A stretch of 64,000 nt of DNA from assembly GCF_900108315.1 (NCBI RefSeq), contig NZ_FNVB01000008.1, positions 61,581-125,580 of the forward strand, written 5' to 3'. The first letter of the stretch is position 1, and each line of letters begins with the position of its first letter. Both the position numbers and the translations under genes were made by a program. The stretch comes from Saccharopolyspora kobensis (GTDB taxonomy: Bacteria > Actinomycetota > Actinomycetes > Mycobacteriales > Pseudonocardiaceae). Below are positions 51,806 through 60,861 of the stretch, piece after piece. The notes beneath the pieces were generated by a model. It saw only the letters and a program-made list of their open reading frames with translations, ran no database searches and was not told the origin of the DNA.

Positions 51806-52594
51806 TCAGGGGGCGATGGCGAGCTGGCGGGCTTGGCAGACCAGGCGGCCCACCGAGTCCACCACCATCACGTCCTCGTCGAACCACTGGCCCTGGACCG
51901 CTCGGCAGTCCACCGCCAGGCGCAGCCAGCCGTTGGCCGGGGGCGTGCGGAGCAGAGCCGTCAGCTGCACCGTCGGGGCCCAGCCGAAGCGGGCCAGGTT
52001 CAGCGTGACCGGCACCGTCAGGTCGCCCGCGACCAGGCCGAACAGCAGGTCCGGCTGCGCTTCCCGCGGTTTGACCCACATCCGCAGCCGGGGCGGCCCG
52101 GTGCGGCCGTCGAGGAACTCCGCGGTGTCGGCGTCCAGCCGCATGTCGCAGACCTGCGCCAGCGAGAAGTACTTCCGCGCTTCGCCGGCCCCGAGGTCGA
52201 TCGCGCTGGACGGCGGGTTCACCGGCATGTCGGGCAGGTCCGCCCAGACCGGTTCGCCCTCCGGGCTCTTGCCCAGGGTGATCGTGGCGTCGACGCAGGA
52301 CTGCCCGCTCTGTTCGAGCACGGCCCTGGCCGCGGTGATCGTCTTGCCCGCCTTGAGGATCTCGGTGCGGATCAGCACCGGCCCCACCCTGGGCGGGCGC
52401 AGGTACTGCGCGCTGACCGCCAGCGGCGCGAGCCCGGTGGTGTCGCCGAGCGCCCTGGTCAGCAGCGCGAGCAGGTAGCCGCCGTGCGGGTGGTCGCCCA
52501 CGGCCCATTCCGGATGCAGGTTGGCGACGTAGCTGCCGTCGCCGAGAGGGCGCACCGAGGTGGCCGTCGCGAAGGGGTCCAGGGCCTCGGTCAC
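51806..52594 (-). CDS. Acyl-CoA thioesterase family protein
   Basis: 262 residues, a double hot-dog protein of the TesB-like type. The N-terminal hot-dog has DHPHGGYLLALLTRALGDTT and VSAQYLRPPRVGPVLIRTEI; the C-terminal one has WLRLAVDCRAVQGQWFDEDV and ends VDSVGRLVCQARQLAIAP. It probably hydrolyses acyl-CoA; chain length unknown. GTG start. The mycobacterial ortholog (Rv0499 position) lies beside the same isomerase-like gene, so this is part of the conserved block. Confidence 0.82.
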   Translation of the reverse strand: MTEALDPFATATSVRPLGDGSYVANLHPEWAVGDHPHGGYLLALLTRALGDTTGLAPLAVSAQYLRPPRVGPVLIRTEILKAGKTITAARAVLEQSGQSCVDATITLGKSPEGEPVWADLPDMPVNPPSSAIDLGAGEARKYFSLAQVCDMRLDADTAEFLDGRTGPPRLRMWVKPREAQPDLLFGLVAGDLTVPVTLNLARFGWAPTVQLTALLRTPPANGWLRLAVDCRAVQGQWFDEDVMVVDSVGRLVCQARQLAIAP

Positions 52595-52724
52595 ATGCGG
52601 TCCAGTGGTCGACTGCGCTCGACGACCGATGCGCGCAACGGGTTCATGTTCACCGATTCTAGTGACCTTGACCGAAGTTGATCATCAGGCACCGGCTAAG
52701 CCCAGAAGTGGGCGTCGTGCCTGG

Positions 52725-52776
52725 AGATTTCGCGCGGAACCGGTGCCGCCCGCTGGTCGATTTCGCACGAAACCGA
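52725..52776. repeat. Family D palindrome pair, copy 2
   Basis: GATTTCGCGCGGAACC (about 52726-52741) and GATTTCGCACGAAACC (52759-52774) are two near-palindromes 17 bp apart, as in copy 1. It lies just 3' of the isomerase gene at 52789. Confidence 0.6.
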
Positions 52777-52788
52777 CCAGCCCCGCTC

Positions 52789-53646
52789 TCACGCCGGAGC
52801 CGGGGGTTCGAGGTGGGTTCGGGCGAACTGGAGGGCTTCGGCCAGCAAGGCCGAGCGCTGCTGGGGATTGCGGGCCTTGCGGGTGTTGACCTCCAGGACC
52901 ACCGAGCCGTGGTAACCGTCGGCCGCGAGCGCTTCGCAGACCTCGGCGCAGGGCTGGTTCCCCTGTCCCGGCAGCAGGTGCTCGTCGCGCGGCGCGCCCG
53001 TCCCGTCCGCCAGGTGCACGTGCGCGAGCCCGCCCGCCATGCGCTTGAGCAGGTCGATGGCGTCCACGTGCGCGGCGGCGGCGTGCGAGAGGTCGAACGT
53101 GTAGTTGCGGAAGCCCACCTCGGTCGGGTCCGGCGAGGGCTTGAACGCCGAGAGCCCGCTGGACTTGCCGCCGCGCAGCCGGTTCAGCGTGCTCGGCGGG
53201 CGCAGCGGGAACATGTTCTCCACCGCGACCGCGATCCCGCTGGTCTCCTCCAGCTCCGCGACCAGCTCGCCGAACCCGTCCGCGTAGCGGCGCTGCCAGC
53301 GGAACGGCGGGTGCACGACCACTGTGGAGGCGCCCAGCTCGCTGGCCACCACCACGGCCTTGCGCAGCCGCTCCTCCGGCTCCGGTGACCAGACCCGCTG
53401 GGTGATCAGCAGGCAGGGCGCGTGGACGGCCAGGATCGGCACCCCGTGCTGCTCGGAGAGCCGGTGCAGCGCGGAGGCGTCCTGGCTGACCGCGTCCGCC
53501 CAGACCATCACCTCGACCCCGTCGAAACCGAGGTCGGCGGCCATCTCGAACGCCGCCCGGGCCGGCTGCGGCCACACCGAAGCGCTGGACAGCCCGACCG
53601 GGATGTGCCCCGGGGCGTCCTCGCGCGGTGGCGGTTGCACTGTCAT
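52789..53646 (-). CDS. Sugar phosphate isomerase/epimerase-like TIM barrel
   Basis: 285 residues of the xylose-isomerase-like/AP-endonuclease-2 TIM-barrel family. Conserved metal-ligand stretches: DLGFDGVEVMVWAD, AVHAPCLL, TVVVHPPFRWQ, VAVENMFPLR, TFDLSHAAAAHVDA, HVHLADGTGAPRDEH and GSVVLEVNTRKA. The substrate is unknown; the ortholog in mycobacteria is Rv0498. ATG start. It lies downstream of the membrane protein and Ppx-like genes on the same strand. Confidence 0.83.
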   Translation of the reverse strand: MTVQPPPREDAPGHIPVGLSSASVWPQPARAAFEMAADLGFDGVEVMVWADAVSQDASALHRLSEQHGVPILAVHAPCLLITQRVWSPEPEERLRKAVVVASELGASTVVVHPPFRWQRRYADGFGELVAELEETSGIAVAVENMFPLRPPSTLNRLRGGKSSGLSAFKPSPDPTEVGFRNYTFDLSHAAAAHVDAIDLLKRMAGGLAHVHLADGTGAPRDEHLLPGQGNQPCAEVCEALAADGYHGSVVLEVNTRKARNPQQRSALLAEALQFARTHLEPPAPA

Positions 53647-53763
53647 GTCCTGCCAAGGATGACCGACGATCGCCGGGTGGTCACGCTGCGGGCCCCGCCA
53701 ACGGTGCGTAGCTCACACCGCGGGTGCGCCGAACGCGGTTCCGGTGTCGTGCGAACTCGGGGG

Positions 53764-54822
53764 CTAGTGGCTGATCAGCAGCAGCGCTGCGGGCGAAACC
53801 GTGCAGAACAGGCCGACCAGCACCGCGAGCAGGATCGTCTGCAGGTCGTTGTTGCGCAAGAACTTCCACGCGATGAGCACCAGCAGACCGGTGAACAGCA
53901 GCGCCGCGGCGAGAGCCGCCAGCGCGTGGAAGCCCCACAACCAGCGGAACCCGAACCAGACCGCACCGCCACCGACCAGCCCGGCGACGCCCTGCAGGGC
54001 CAGCGTGCCCCACTCCTTGGCGGGCGACGGCGGCTCCGGCTCCTCCTCGGGCTCGTCCTCCCGGTAGTCGTCCGCGTCCATGCCCGCGGGCAGCTCGGGG
54101 TCGTAGTCGTCTTCCTCGGCGTACTCCGGCTCCGGCTCCTCGTAGGAGTCGAAGTCGTACGGGTCGTCGTCCGCGCGCTTCGGCTCGTCCTCGACCGGCT
54201 CCGGCGGCGCGGCCGGGACGGCCAGCACCTCGGTGCCGCTCTCGACGTCCGGCGGAGCGGCGGCGGGCACGCGCGGCAGCTGCTCGGTGAGGCCTTCCGG
54301 CGGCGTCTGCTTGGGCGCCGTCGGCGGCACCGGCGGCGCGTCGGCGCGCAACGCGGGCTGCTGGATGGTCGCCTCGGCATCGCCCGCGACCGGGCCTGCG
54401 GGCTTCTTGCCGCCCGCGGAGGAGAACCGCTGCGCCCAGTAGCTCGGGCTGCCCTCCGCCGGGGCCTCGGCAGCGGGCGGCTCCGGGGCGGCCGGTGGCT
54501 CGGGCGGCGGTGCCTGCGGCGCGGGCGGCGCGACCGGAGGCTGCTGCGCCGCCGGCGGAGGTGGCGGCGGCGGGGCGGCCGGTCGACGGCCTGCGACCCG
54601 GTGGCTGCGGTACTGCGGCGGCTCGGCGTCGGGCTGGATGGCGCGCATCTGACCGCTGTCCGACAGCACCCGCTCGATGATCGCCTGCGGTGCGGTCTCG
54701 CTCGGGTCCTCGGCGCGCCTGCGCCGCCGGCGGCTGCTCTTCTGCCCGCTGTTGCCGTACTCAGCCAGCAGCTCCGCGACGGTGCGCTGGGTGGGCTGAT
54801 CGGCCCCGCTGTCCCGATTCAT
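53764..54822 (-). CDS. Proline-rich membrane protein
   Basis: 352 residues. The N-terminus contains a Lys/Arg patch (SSRRRRRRAEDPS, about 30), followed by a long Pro/Ala/Glu-rich disordered region (about 75-250, including a run of seven prolines) with an acidic stretch (DDDPYDFDSYEEPEPEYAEE). Three or four membrane segments follow at the C-terminus (LALQGVAGLVGGGAVWFGF, AALAAALLFTGLLVLIAW, ILLAVLVGLFCTVSPAALLL). It corresponds in position and layout to Rv0497; function unknown. ATG has GGGAG 2 nt upstream and overlaps the Ppx-like stop by 4 bp (ATGA). Confidence 0.78.
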   Translation of the reverse strand: MNRDSGADQPTQRTVAELLAEYGNSGQKSSRRRRRRAEDPSETAPQAIIERVLSDSGQMRAIQPDAEPPQYRSHRVAGRRPAAPPPPPPPAAQQPPVAPPAPQAPPPEPPAAPEPPAAEAPAEGSPSYWAQRFSSAGGKKPAGPVAGDAEATIQQPALRADAPPVPPTAPKQTPPEGLTEQLPRVPAAAPPDVESGTEVLAVPAAPPEPVEDEPKRADDDPYDFDSYEEPEPEYAEEDDYDPELPAGMDADDYREDEPEEEPEPPSPAKEWGTLALQGVAGLVGGGAVWFGFRWLWGFHALAALAAALLFTGLLVLIAWKFLRNNDLQTILLAVLVGLFCTVSPAALLLISH

Positions 54823-55850
54823 CGCTCCCACCGTGCCCCGTGCTCCGTCCGGCGTCCAGTTCCGTCCTCATCAGGCCCGGCGAGCCGCAACGCCGCTCGG
54901 TCCTGGATGGCAGTGTGACTGTCTCCGTTGGTGTGGTCCAGCCGCCGCAGGATCACCCCTTCACGCAACGCCCACGGGCAGATGTCGAGTTCCTTCACCC
55001 CGAGCGCCTTCATGGTGGCCTCCGCCACCAGCGCACCGCCGACGAGCTGGTGCGCCCGCGCTGCGCTGACCCCGTCGAGAGCGGCCAGGTCCGGCGAGGA
55101 CATGCGGGAGATGAAGGCGATCAGCTGGCGCAGGCCGGTCTCGGTGAGGGTGCGCGGCGCCCGGGGCCCGGCCGAGGCCGGTGCGGCGCCGGTCAGCCTG
55201 GCCAGCGACCGGAACGTCTTGGAGCTGGCCACCGCGCGATCCGGCCTGCCGAGCTTGCGGAACTGCTTGGCGGTGGGCGCGAGCTGCCCCTGGAGCCACT
55301 CGCGGAGCTTCTTGACCTCGTCCTGGCCGGGCGGGTCGTGCAGCATCGTGCGGGCCATCCGCCCGGCACCCAGCGGCAGCGACACCGCCAGGTCGGGCTG
55401 CTCGTCGATGCCCATCGCCATCTCCAGCGAGCCGCCGCCGATGTCGAGCATCAGCAGGTTGCCCGCCGACCAGCCGTACCAGCGGCGCGCGGCGAGGAAG
55501 GTGAACCGGGCCTCGTCCTCGCCGGGCAGCACCTCCAGCGCGATGCCGGTCTCGGCTTCGACCCGGTCGAGCACTTCGGCGGCGTTGACCGCGTCGCGGA
55601 TCGCCGAGGTCGCGAAGGCCATCAGCTCCTCGCAACCGGCCGCGACCGCCGATTCCTGGGCAGCGGCGACCGTGCGGATCAGCTCACCGGCGTCGTCCTC
55701 GCTGAGACGACCGCCGTGCGCACCGATCCGCTCGGCGAGCCGAAGCACGGTCTTCTCCGATGTCATCGGGGTCGGATGGGCACCACGATGCGCGTCCACC
55801 ACCAGCAGGTGGACCGTGTTGGATCCGACGTCGAGCACCCCTAGGCGCAT
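54819..55850 (-). CDS. Ppx/GppA-family phosphatase
   Basis: A 343-residue ASKHA-fold protein with the exopolyphosphatase/(p)ppGpp-phosphatase signatures: LGVLDVGSNTVHLLVVDA (phosphate 1), FATSAIRDAVNAAEVL, and LLMLDIGGGSLEMAMG (phosphate 2). It is shorter than E. coli Ppx (about 510) and lacks the HD domain, like the mycobacterial Rv0496 type that cleaves short polyphosphates. ATG at 55850 has TAATTT 7 nt upstream (leaderless). It follows the regX3/senX3 phosphate-response genes on the same strand, so a phosphate-storage role fits. Confidence 0.85.
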   Translation of the reverse strand: MRLGVLDVGSNTVHLLVVDAHRGAHPTPMTSEKTVLRLAERIGAHGGRLSEDDAGELIRTVAAAQESAVAAGCEELMAFATSAIRDAVNAAEVLDRVEAETGIALEVLPGEDEARFTFLAARRWYGWSAGNLLMLDIGGGSLEMAMGIDEQPDLAVSLPLGAGRMARTMLHDPPGQDEVKKLREWLQGQLAPTAKQFRKLGRPDRAVASSKTFRSLARLTGAAPASAGPRAPRTLTETGLRQLIAFISRMSSPDLAALDGVSAARAHQLVGGALVAEATMKALGVKELDICPWALREGVILRRLDHTNGDSHTAIQDRAALRLAGPDEDGTGRRTEHGARWER

Positions 55851-55857
55851 GACCGAC

Positions 55858-55863
55858 AAATTA
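55858..55863 (-). promoter_or_regulatory. -10 box of leaderless ppx-like promoter
   Basis: TAATTT on the minus strand, 7 nt before the ATG at 55850. Confidence 0.5.
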
Positions 55864-55981
55864 CCGGCTGCGCACGCGACCGGGCGTCGGGTGGGCCCGC
55901 AAACGGCCCGCCCGAGCGCCCCGAACAGCCCTCGGACCTGCTCCGCCGGTGCAAGTCGTGCTCCCGGTCACGCGAGCGGGA

Positions 55982-56662
55982 TCACGCTTCGAACTTGTAG
56001 CCGAGGCCACGCACCGTGATCAGGTAGCGCGGATCGGCCGGGTTCGGCTCGACCTTCGAGCGCAGCCGCTTGACGTGCACGTCCAGCGTCTTGGTGTCGC
56101 CGACGTAGTCGGCGCCCCACACCCGGTCGATCAGCTGACCGCGGGTGAGCACCCGGCCGACGTTGCGCAGCAGGTACTCCAGCAGGTCGAACTCCTTCAA
56201 CGGCAGGTTGACGTCCTCGCCGTCGACGGTCACCACGTGCCGCTCCACGTCCATCCGGACCGGCCCGGCGGCCAGCACCTGCGGCTGCAGCTCCTCGGCC
56301 TCGCCGCGGCGGCGCAGCACCGCGCGCACCCGCGCGATCAGCTCGCGCGCCGAGTACGGCTTGGTCACGTAGTCGTCGGCGCCCAGCTCCAGGCCCACGA
56401 CCTTGTCGATCTCGCTGTCCCGCGCCGTCACCATGATCACCGGCACCGAGGAGCGCTGGCGCAGCTGCTTGCACACGTCGGTGCCGCTCATGCCGGGCAG
56501 CATCAGGTCGAGCAGCACGATGTCCGCGCCGTTGCGGTCGAACTCGTCCAACGCCTCCGGACCGTTCGCGGCGACTGCCGCCGTGAAGCCCTCCTTGCGC
56601 AGCAGGAAAGCGAGCGGGTCGGCGAAGGACTCCTCGTCCTCCACGATCAGCACCCTGGTCAC
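55982..56662 (-). CDS. regX3: Phosphate-response regulator RegX3 (PhoP-type)
   Basis: A 226-residue OmpR-family response regulator. Receiver domain [18 protein letters not shown] with the phosphoacceptor Asp in [12 protein letters not shown] (about 52), Thr in MVTARD and Lys in YVTKPYS. The C-terminal winged helix has [20 protein letters not shown] and [12 protein letters not shown]. It would activate Pho-regulon genes when phosphate is low. GTG overlaps the senX3 stop by 4 bp (GTGA). Confidence 0.94.
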   Translation of the reverse strand: MTRVLIVEDEESFADPLAFLLRKEGFTAAVAANGPEALDEFDRNGADIVLLDLMLPGMSGTDVCKQLRQRSSVPVIMVTARDSEIDKVVGLELGADDYVTKPYSARELIARVRAVLRRRGEAEELQPQVLAAGPVRMDVERHVVTVDGEDVNLPLKEFDLLEYLLRNVGRVLTRGQLIDRVWGADYVGDTKTLDVHVKRLRSKVEPNPADPRYLITVRGLGYKFEA

Positions 56663-57903
56663 CGGACTCCTCCCGTTTCGACGGCTGCGACGCCGTCGGC
56701 ACCCTCGTTCCCGGAACGGATGACTCCGCCGGGGCGGTCCTTTGTTGCCACCGCGTCAACGGCCGGTTGGCCGTCGGTCGTGCGAGCGCCGTGCCTGGGC
56801 ACCCGAAGCGTGAAGGTCGAGCCGGTGCCGGTGCGGCTCCACAGCTTGACCTCGCCGCCGTGGTTGGCGGCCACGTGCTTGACGATGGCCAGGCCGAGGC
56901 CGGTGCCACCGGTGGCGCGCGAGCGGGCCGGGTCGACCCGGAAGAACCGCTCGAAGACCCGCTCGTGGTACTCCGGCTCGATGCCGATGCCGCGGTCGGT
57001 CACCGCGACCTCCACGAAGTCGCCGGACAGGCGGCGGCTGATCGACACCGGGCTGCCCGGCGGCGAGTACGACACCGCGTTGTCGATCAGGTTGCTCAGC
57101 GCGGTGACCAGCAGCGTCCGGTCCCCGTCCAGCAGGTGGCCGGTGGGCTCGTCGACGGCGATCTCGATGCCCGCGGACTCCGCGCCGAGCCGGCAGCGGC
57201 CCAGCGCCTCCTCGACCACGTCGTCGACGTTGATCGTGGTCATCTCGGGCAGCGCCTCGGCGCCCTGCAGGCGGGACAGCGCGATCAGCTCGGAGACCAG
57301 GGTTCCCAGCCTGGTCGACTCGTGCAGGATCTTGGTGGAGAACCGCCGCACCTCTTCAGCATCGTCGGCGGCGTCCAGGACCGCCTCCGCGAGCAGCGCG
57401 AGTGCCCCGACCGGGGTCTTCAACTCGTGGCTGACGTTGGCGACGAAGTCGCGACGGGTGGCCTCCAGGCGCACCGAGTCGGACTCGTCGGCGGCGTCGA
57501 CGACGGCGAAGCCGTCGCCCAGCGGGCGGACCTCGCCGAGCACCGCGGCCGGGCCGCGACCGCGCATCGCGGGGCGCTCGGTCAGCGGGCTGAGGTCGAC
57601 GGGAACGGCTTCGCCGGTGGCCAGGGCCTGTTCGGCGGCCTTGCGGGCGCGGGCGTCGGCCCGGTGGTCCCGGATGACGCCGAGCTCGTCGGCCCGGGGG
57701 TTGTGCAGCACCACGTCGCCGAACTTGTTGAGCAGGACGACGCCGCTGGCACTCGTGTGCACCAGCCGCTGGAGCAGCTCCGCGACGGTCGGGCCCTCGG
57801 GTTTGCCGCGGCCGTAGAACCGGAGTTTCGCGATGACGAAGCCACCGGCCGCACCCACCAGGAGCACGGCGATGATCAGGGCGGTGTAGCCCAATGCGGT
57901 CAC
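56659..57903 (-). CDS. senX3: Sensor histidine kinase SenX3 (PhoR-type)
   Basis: 414 residues. One N-terminal membrane segment ([20 protein letters not shown]) only, a PAS-like domain (about 40-140), HisKA with [20 protein letters not shown] (phosphorylated His about 160), and HATPase with [25 protein letters not shown] and [13 protein letters not shown]. The C-terminal tail of about 40 residues after RVPRHG is disordered. Having one rather than two membrane segments fits SenX3, which senses phosphate through the Pst transporter and PhoU. GTG with TACGAT 6 nt upstream: leaderless. Confidence 0.94.
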   Translation of the reverse strand: MTALGYTALIIAVLLVGAAGGFVIAKLRFYGRGKPEGPTVAELLQRLVHTSASGVVLLNKFGDVVLHNPRADELGVIRDHRADARARKAAEQALATGEAVPVDLSPLTERPAMRGRGPAAVLGEVRPLGDGFAVVDAADESDSVRLEATRRDFVANVSHELKTPVGALALLAEAVLDAADDAEEVRRFSTKILHESTRLGTLVSELIALSRLQGAEALPEMTTINVDDVVEEALGRCRLGAESAGIEIAVDEPTGHLLDGDRTLLVTALSNLIDNAVSYSPPGSPVSISRRLSGDFVEVAVTDRGIGIEPEYHERVFERFFRVDPARSRATGGTGLGLAIVKHVAANHGGEVKLWSRTGTGSTFTLRVPRHGARTTDGQPAVDAVATKDRPGGVIRSGNEGADGVAAVETGGVR

Positions 57904-57909
57904 GCGAGC

Positions 57910-57915
57910 ATCGTA
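57910..57915 (-). promoter_or_regulatory. -10 box of leaderless senX3 promoter
   Basis: TACGAT on the minus strand, 6 nt before the GTG at 57903. Confidence 0.55.
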
Positions 57916-58137
57916 AGCGCGCCGGGGTGGGGAAAGGCCAGTCTACGAGGGCGTTCCGTGATACCCGTGACACGAATCGGTGGCTTCTTCACCTCGATTT
58001 CACCCGGCGCTGGTGGCCAGTTCACGTGTCGCAGGGCCATCGGTAGCAATCCGTTCGCCACCACGGCGATTTCCCGCCATCCATCCCCCACCCGAGTGAC
58101 GACCGCAGGGCACCTTCCGATCCGGACCGGAAAGCGC

Positions 58138-58180
58138 GGAGGGCGCCGTCCGCCGAGCCGGTCGGCGGACGGCGCCCTCC
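58138..58180 (-). terminator. Terminator of gpmA
   Basis: GGAGGGCGCCGTCCGCCG and CGGCGGACGGCGCCCTCC form a perfect 18-bp stem with a 7-nt loop, 19 bp after the gpmA stop. Confidence 0.9.
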
Positions 58181-58199
58181 ACATCGGCGCGATCTGGGG

Positions 58200-58943
58200 T
58201 CAGCGGCCCTGGTTGGCGACCGCGGCGGCGGCCTTCTCCGCCGCCTCCGGGTCGAGGTAGGTGCCGCCGGGGTTGACCGGCTTGAAGTTCTCGTCCAGGT
58301 CGTAGCGCAGCGGGATGCCGGTCGGGATGTTCAGGCCCGCGATGGCGTCATCGGAGATGCCGTCGAGGTGCTTGACCAGCGCGCGCAGCGAGTTGCCGTG
58401 CGCGGCGACCAGCACGGTGCGGCCGGCCCGCAGGTCGGGCACGATGGCCGATTCCCAGTACGGCAGCAGCCGGGCCACCACGTCCTTCAGGCACTCGGTG
58501 CGCGGCAGGTCCGCGCCGAGGTCGGCGTAGCGCGGGTCGGCGTCCTGGCTGAACTCGCTGCCGAGCTCGATCTCCGGCGGCGGGGTGTCGTAGGAGCGGC
58601 GCCAGAGCATGAACTGCTCCTCGCCGTAGGTCTCCAGGGTCTGCTTCTTGTTCTTGCCCTGCAGGGCGCCGTAGTGGCGCTCGTTGAGCCGCCAGTCGCG
58701 GCGCACCGGGATCCAGTGCCGGTCGGCCACGTCCAGGGCCATGTTCGCCGTGGAGATCGCCCGCCGCAGCAGCGAGGTGTGCAGCACGTCCGGCAGCGCA
58801 CCGGCCTCGCGCAGGAGCTCACCGCCGCGCTTGGCCTCCGCCTCCCCCTTCTCGGACAGCGGGACGTCCACCCAGCCGGTGAACAGGTTCTCGGCGTTCC
58901 ACGTGCTCTCGCCGTGCCGCAGCAGCACCAGGGTCGAAGTCAT
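58200..58943 (-). CDS. gpmA: 2,3-Bisphosphoglycerate-dependent phosphoglycerate mutase
   Basis: A 247-residue glycolytic mutase interconverting 3- and 2-phosphoglycerate. Catalytic [18 protein letters not shown] (His about 10), the [19 protein letters not shown] stretch that identifies true mutases, and the second His in [15 protein letters not shown] (about 183). It ends with the usual [15 protein letters not shown] has TAGCCT 6 nt upstream. Located next to senX3, as in mycobacteria. Confidence 0.95.
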   Translation of the reverse strand: MTSTLVLLRHGESTWNAENLFTGWVDVPLSEKGEAEAKRGGELLREAGALPDVLHTSLLRRAISTANMALDVADRHWIPVRRDWRLNERHYGALQGKNKKQTLETYGEEQFMLWRRSYDTPPPEIELGSEFSQDADPRYADLGADLPRTECLKDVVARLLPYWESAIVPDLRAGRTVLVAAHGNSLRALVKHLDGISDDAIAGLNIPTGIPLRYDLDENFKPVNPGGTYLDPEAAEKAAAAVANQGR

Positions 58944-59460
58944 ATGCCCAGGCTATCGAGGCGTTCCGCCGCGGAGGCCGCCGACCGCCTTCAGCGCGCG
59001 CCGCGCGGTGCCGGTGAATCCCAGCGGAGGCCGCCGCGAACGGCGCTCGGAAACGCGCCGTGACCGGCGAATTTGGTTGCCAACTTCACTCGACGGTTAT
59101 CCGATCACAGCAGCAACGTGACACGAAAGTGGCGGCCATCACCTTCGTTCGAAAAACGAAGGCAGTTTGATTCCTTTGCGTTACTTTTCACTTTGAACAT
59201 CACACTAATGGAGTAATGTGGCGGCCTTGTGGCAGCTGCATGACTCTGCGAAGTTGACAAAGCTCTCCTTGATCGGCTCCCACGCACTCCCCGATCACGC
59301 GAGAGCATCAACGCGGTCCGCATCCCCCATCGGACCGCGCCCGCCGGGCCCCGGGTGCCCCCCGCCCAACGGCCCGTCAGGCGGGACCCCCGCGTGGGGC
59401 GGCTCGAGCTCGTGACTCCCCCTCTCTCCCGAGCCGCCCCCGCGGTCCGCAGAACCGGGA
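58944..59460. other. Long intergenic region with AT-rich core
   Basis: A 517-bp gap between gpmA and the DUF4349 gene. About 59080-59225 is markedly AT-richer than anything else here and holds a hairpin, CCTTCGTT/AACGAAGG (59142-59162), followed on the plus strand by a T-richer stretch. Open frames here do not look like real genes. It could encode a small RNA or bind a nucleoid protein. Confidence 0.45.
58950..58955 (-). promoter_or_regulatory. -10 box of leaderless gpmA promoter
   Basis: TAGCCT on the minus strand, 6 nt before the ATG at 58943. Confidence 0.55.
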
Positions 59461-60285
59461 TCAAAGCGACTTCTTCAGCGCCTTCCGACGGCGCAGCCAG
59501 AGGTGGAGGCCGAACGCCGGGACCACCAGGGCCGCCGCGAAGGGGAGAACCGCGCCCAGCGTCGTGAGGATGACCGCGCCGGTCGCGGTGAGCCCCCGCC
59601 AGCCCGCGCTGAGTCCCGCCAGGAAGCCGGTGTCCTCATCGGCCACCACCGCCGGGCTCTCCAGGCGGACCGTGACCGTCGCCAGCTGCACCTGCGAGGA
59701 CATCGCCGCTTCCCGGCGCTGGAGCGATTCCAGCTCCGTTTCCCGCGAGGTCAGCTCCGACTCGATCGAGACGATGTCCGAGACCGTCTCCGCCCTGGCC
59801 ATCAGCTCGCGGAGGCGCTGCACGCTGGCCTGCTGGGACTCGATCCGGCTGCGGGTGTCCACGAGCTGCTCGGTGACGTCCTCGGCCTGCTGGCTCCGCG
59901 AGGTCACGCGGCCCAGCCCGGACAGCTCGCCCAGCGCCCGGTCCAGCTCCGCGGCCGGGATCCGGACGGTCATCGTGTTGCTCGACCGGTAGCCGGTCTC
60001 CTGCTCCAGGTAGCCGCCGACCGCCTCGGCCCGGCGGCGCACCTCCGCGCTCGCGCCCGCGACGTCGTCCACCTCGACGTCCAGCTCAGCGGTGCGGATC
60101 ACCTCGCGCCGCTGATCGGTGGAGAAGTCCTGCTGGTCGGGCGAGAGGTCCTGCTTCGCAGTCGAGTAGTCGGAGCTGCGCTGCGGCGCCAGTTCGCGCG
60201 CACTGCTGCCGGACTCCGCCGACGAGGAACACCCCGCGACCAACCCGGCCAGGACCACGGCCAGCAGGGACCAACGTAATCGCAC
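59461..60285 (-). CDS. DUF4349 lipoprotein
   Basis: 274 residues. The signal peptide ends in lipobox LVAGC (about 19), followed by a Ser/Gln-rich linker. The DUF4349 domain starts at about 60 (RREVIRTAELDVEVDDVAGA, then VGGYLEQETGYRSSNTMTVR and IPAAELDRALGELSGLGRV) and has a coiled coil (about 150-205). A membrane segment near the C-terminus (TTLGAVLPFAAALVVPAFGL) is followed by basic residues. It would be held to the membrane at both ends. Function unknown. GTG at 60285 is chosen for GGAGGAG 6 nt upstream. Confidence 0.82.
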   Translation of the reverse strand: MRLRWSLLAVVLAGLVAGCSSSAESGSSARELAPQRSSDYSTAKQDLSPDQQDFSTDQRREVIRTAELDVEVDDVAGASAEVRRRAEAVGGYLEQETGYRSSNTMTVRIPAAELDRALGELSGLGRVTSRSQQAEDVTEQLVDTRSRIESQQASVQRLRELMARAETVSDIVSIESELTSRETELESLQRREAAMSSQVQLATVTVRLESPAVVADEDTGFLAGLSAGWRGLTATGAVILTTLGAVLPFAAALVVPAFGLHLWLRRRKALKKSL

Positions 60286-60348
60286 CTTCGACTCCTCCAC
60301 CTCGGTTCGGACACAGCGAGGACGGAGCGGTGCGATCTTCCGGTTGCA

Positions 60349-60861
60349 CTACTGCTGGTCGCGCCCGGGTTCGAGGGGGCCGTCGCGCTCCACGAGCGCG
60401 CGGAACGGCCGCAGGTTCGCCAGCGACTCGCCGCGCGACTCGCGCCAGCCCCACTCCCGGCGGATGGAGGTGGCGAACCCGAGCTCCAGCAGCGCGTTGA
60501 AGTCGCCGTCGGCGGCTTCCAGCACCTGGCCGAGCACCCGGTCCAGCTCCTCGGCGGTCACCGCGTGCAGGCCGATCCGGCCCACCAGGTAGATGTCGCC
60601 CGCCGCGTCGAGCGTGTAGTGCACGCCGTAGAGCTTGGCGTTGCGGCGCAGCAGGAACCGGTACACCTCGGCGTGCGCCTCGTCGGGCTTCCTGCACACG
60701 AAGGCCTCGACGACCAGCGCGTGCTCGGCCACCACCAGCCAGCAGTTGGTCTGCAGCTTCTTGGTGCCGGGCAGCGTGACGAAGAACCGGCCCCGCCCCT
60801 CCTGCCGGTGCTCCAGCCCGTTCTCGTCCAAAGTGGACTTGATCACGTCGTCGATGCTCAC
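60349..60861 (-). CDS. YbjN-domain protein
   Basis: 170 residues. A single YbjN/type III chaperone-like fold: [20 protein letters not shown], then [37 protein letters not shown], and [20 protein letters not shown]. These proteins are often bacterial stress-response or chaperone-like, with no known reaction. GTG overlaps the mshA stop by 4 bp (GTGA), giving the mshA-ybjN pair also seen in mycobacteria (Rv0486-Rv0487). Confidence 0.85.
   Translation of the reverse strand: MSIDDVIKSTLDENGLEHRQEGRGRFFVTLPGTKKLQTNCWLVVAEHALVVEAFVCRKPDEAHAEVYRFLLRRNAKLYGVHYTLDAAGDIYLVGRIGLHAVTAEELDRVLGQVLEAADGDFNALLELGFATSIRREWGWRESRGESLANLRPFRALVERDGPLEPGRDQQ

Noticed and set aside
59105-59464. A 119-residue minus-strand frame in the gpmA/DUF4349 gap
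   Set aside because: It overlaps the AT-rich hairpin region, has no ribosome binding site and changes composition in the middle. No family was recognised.
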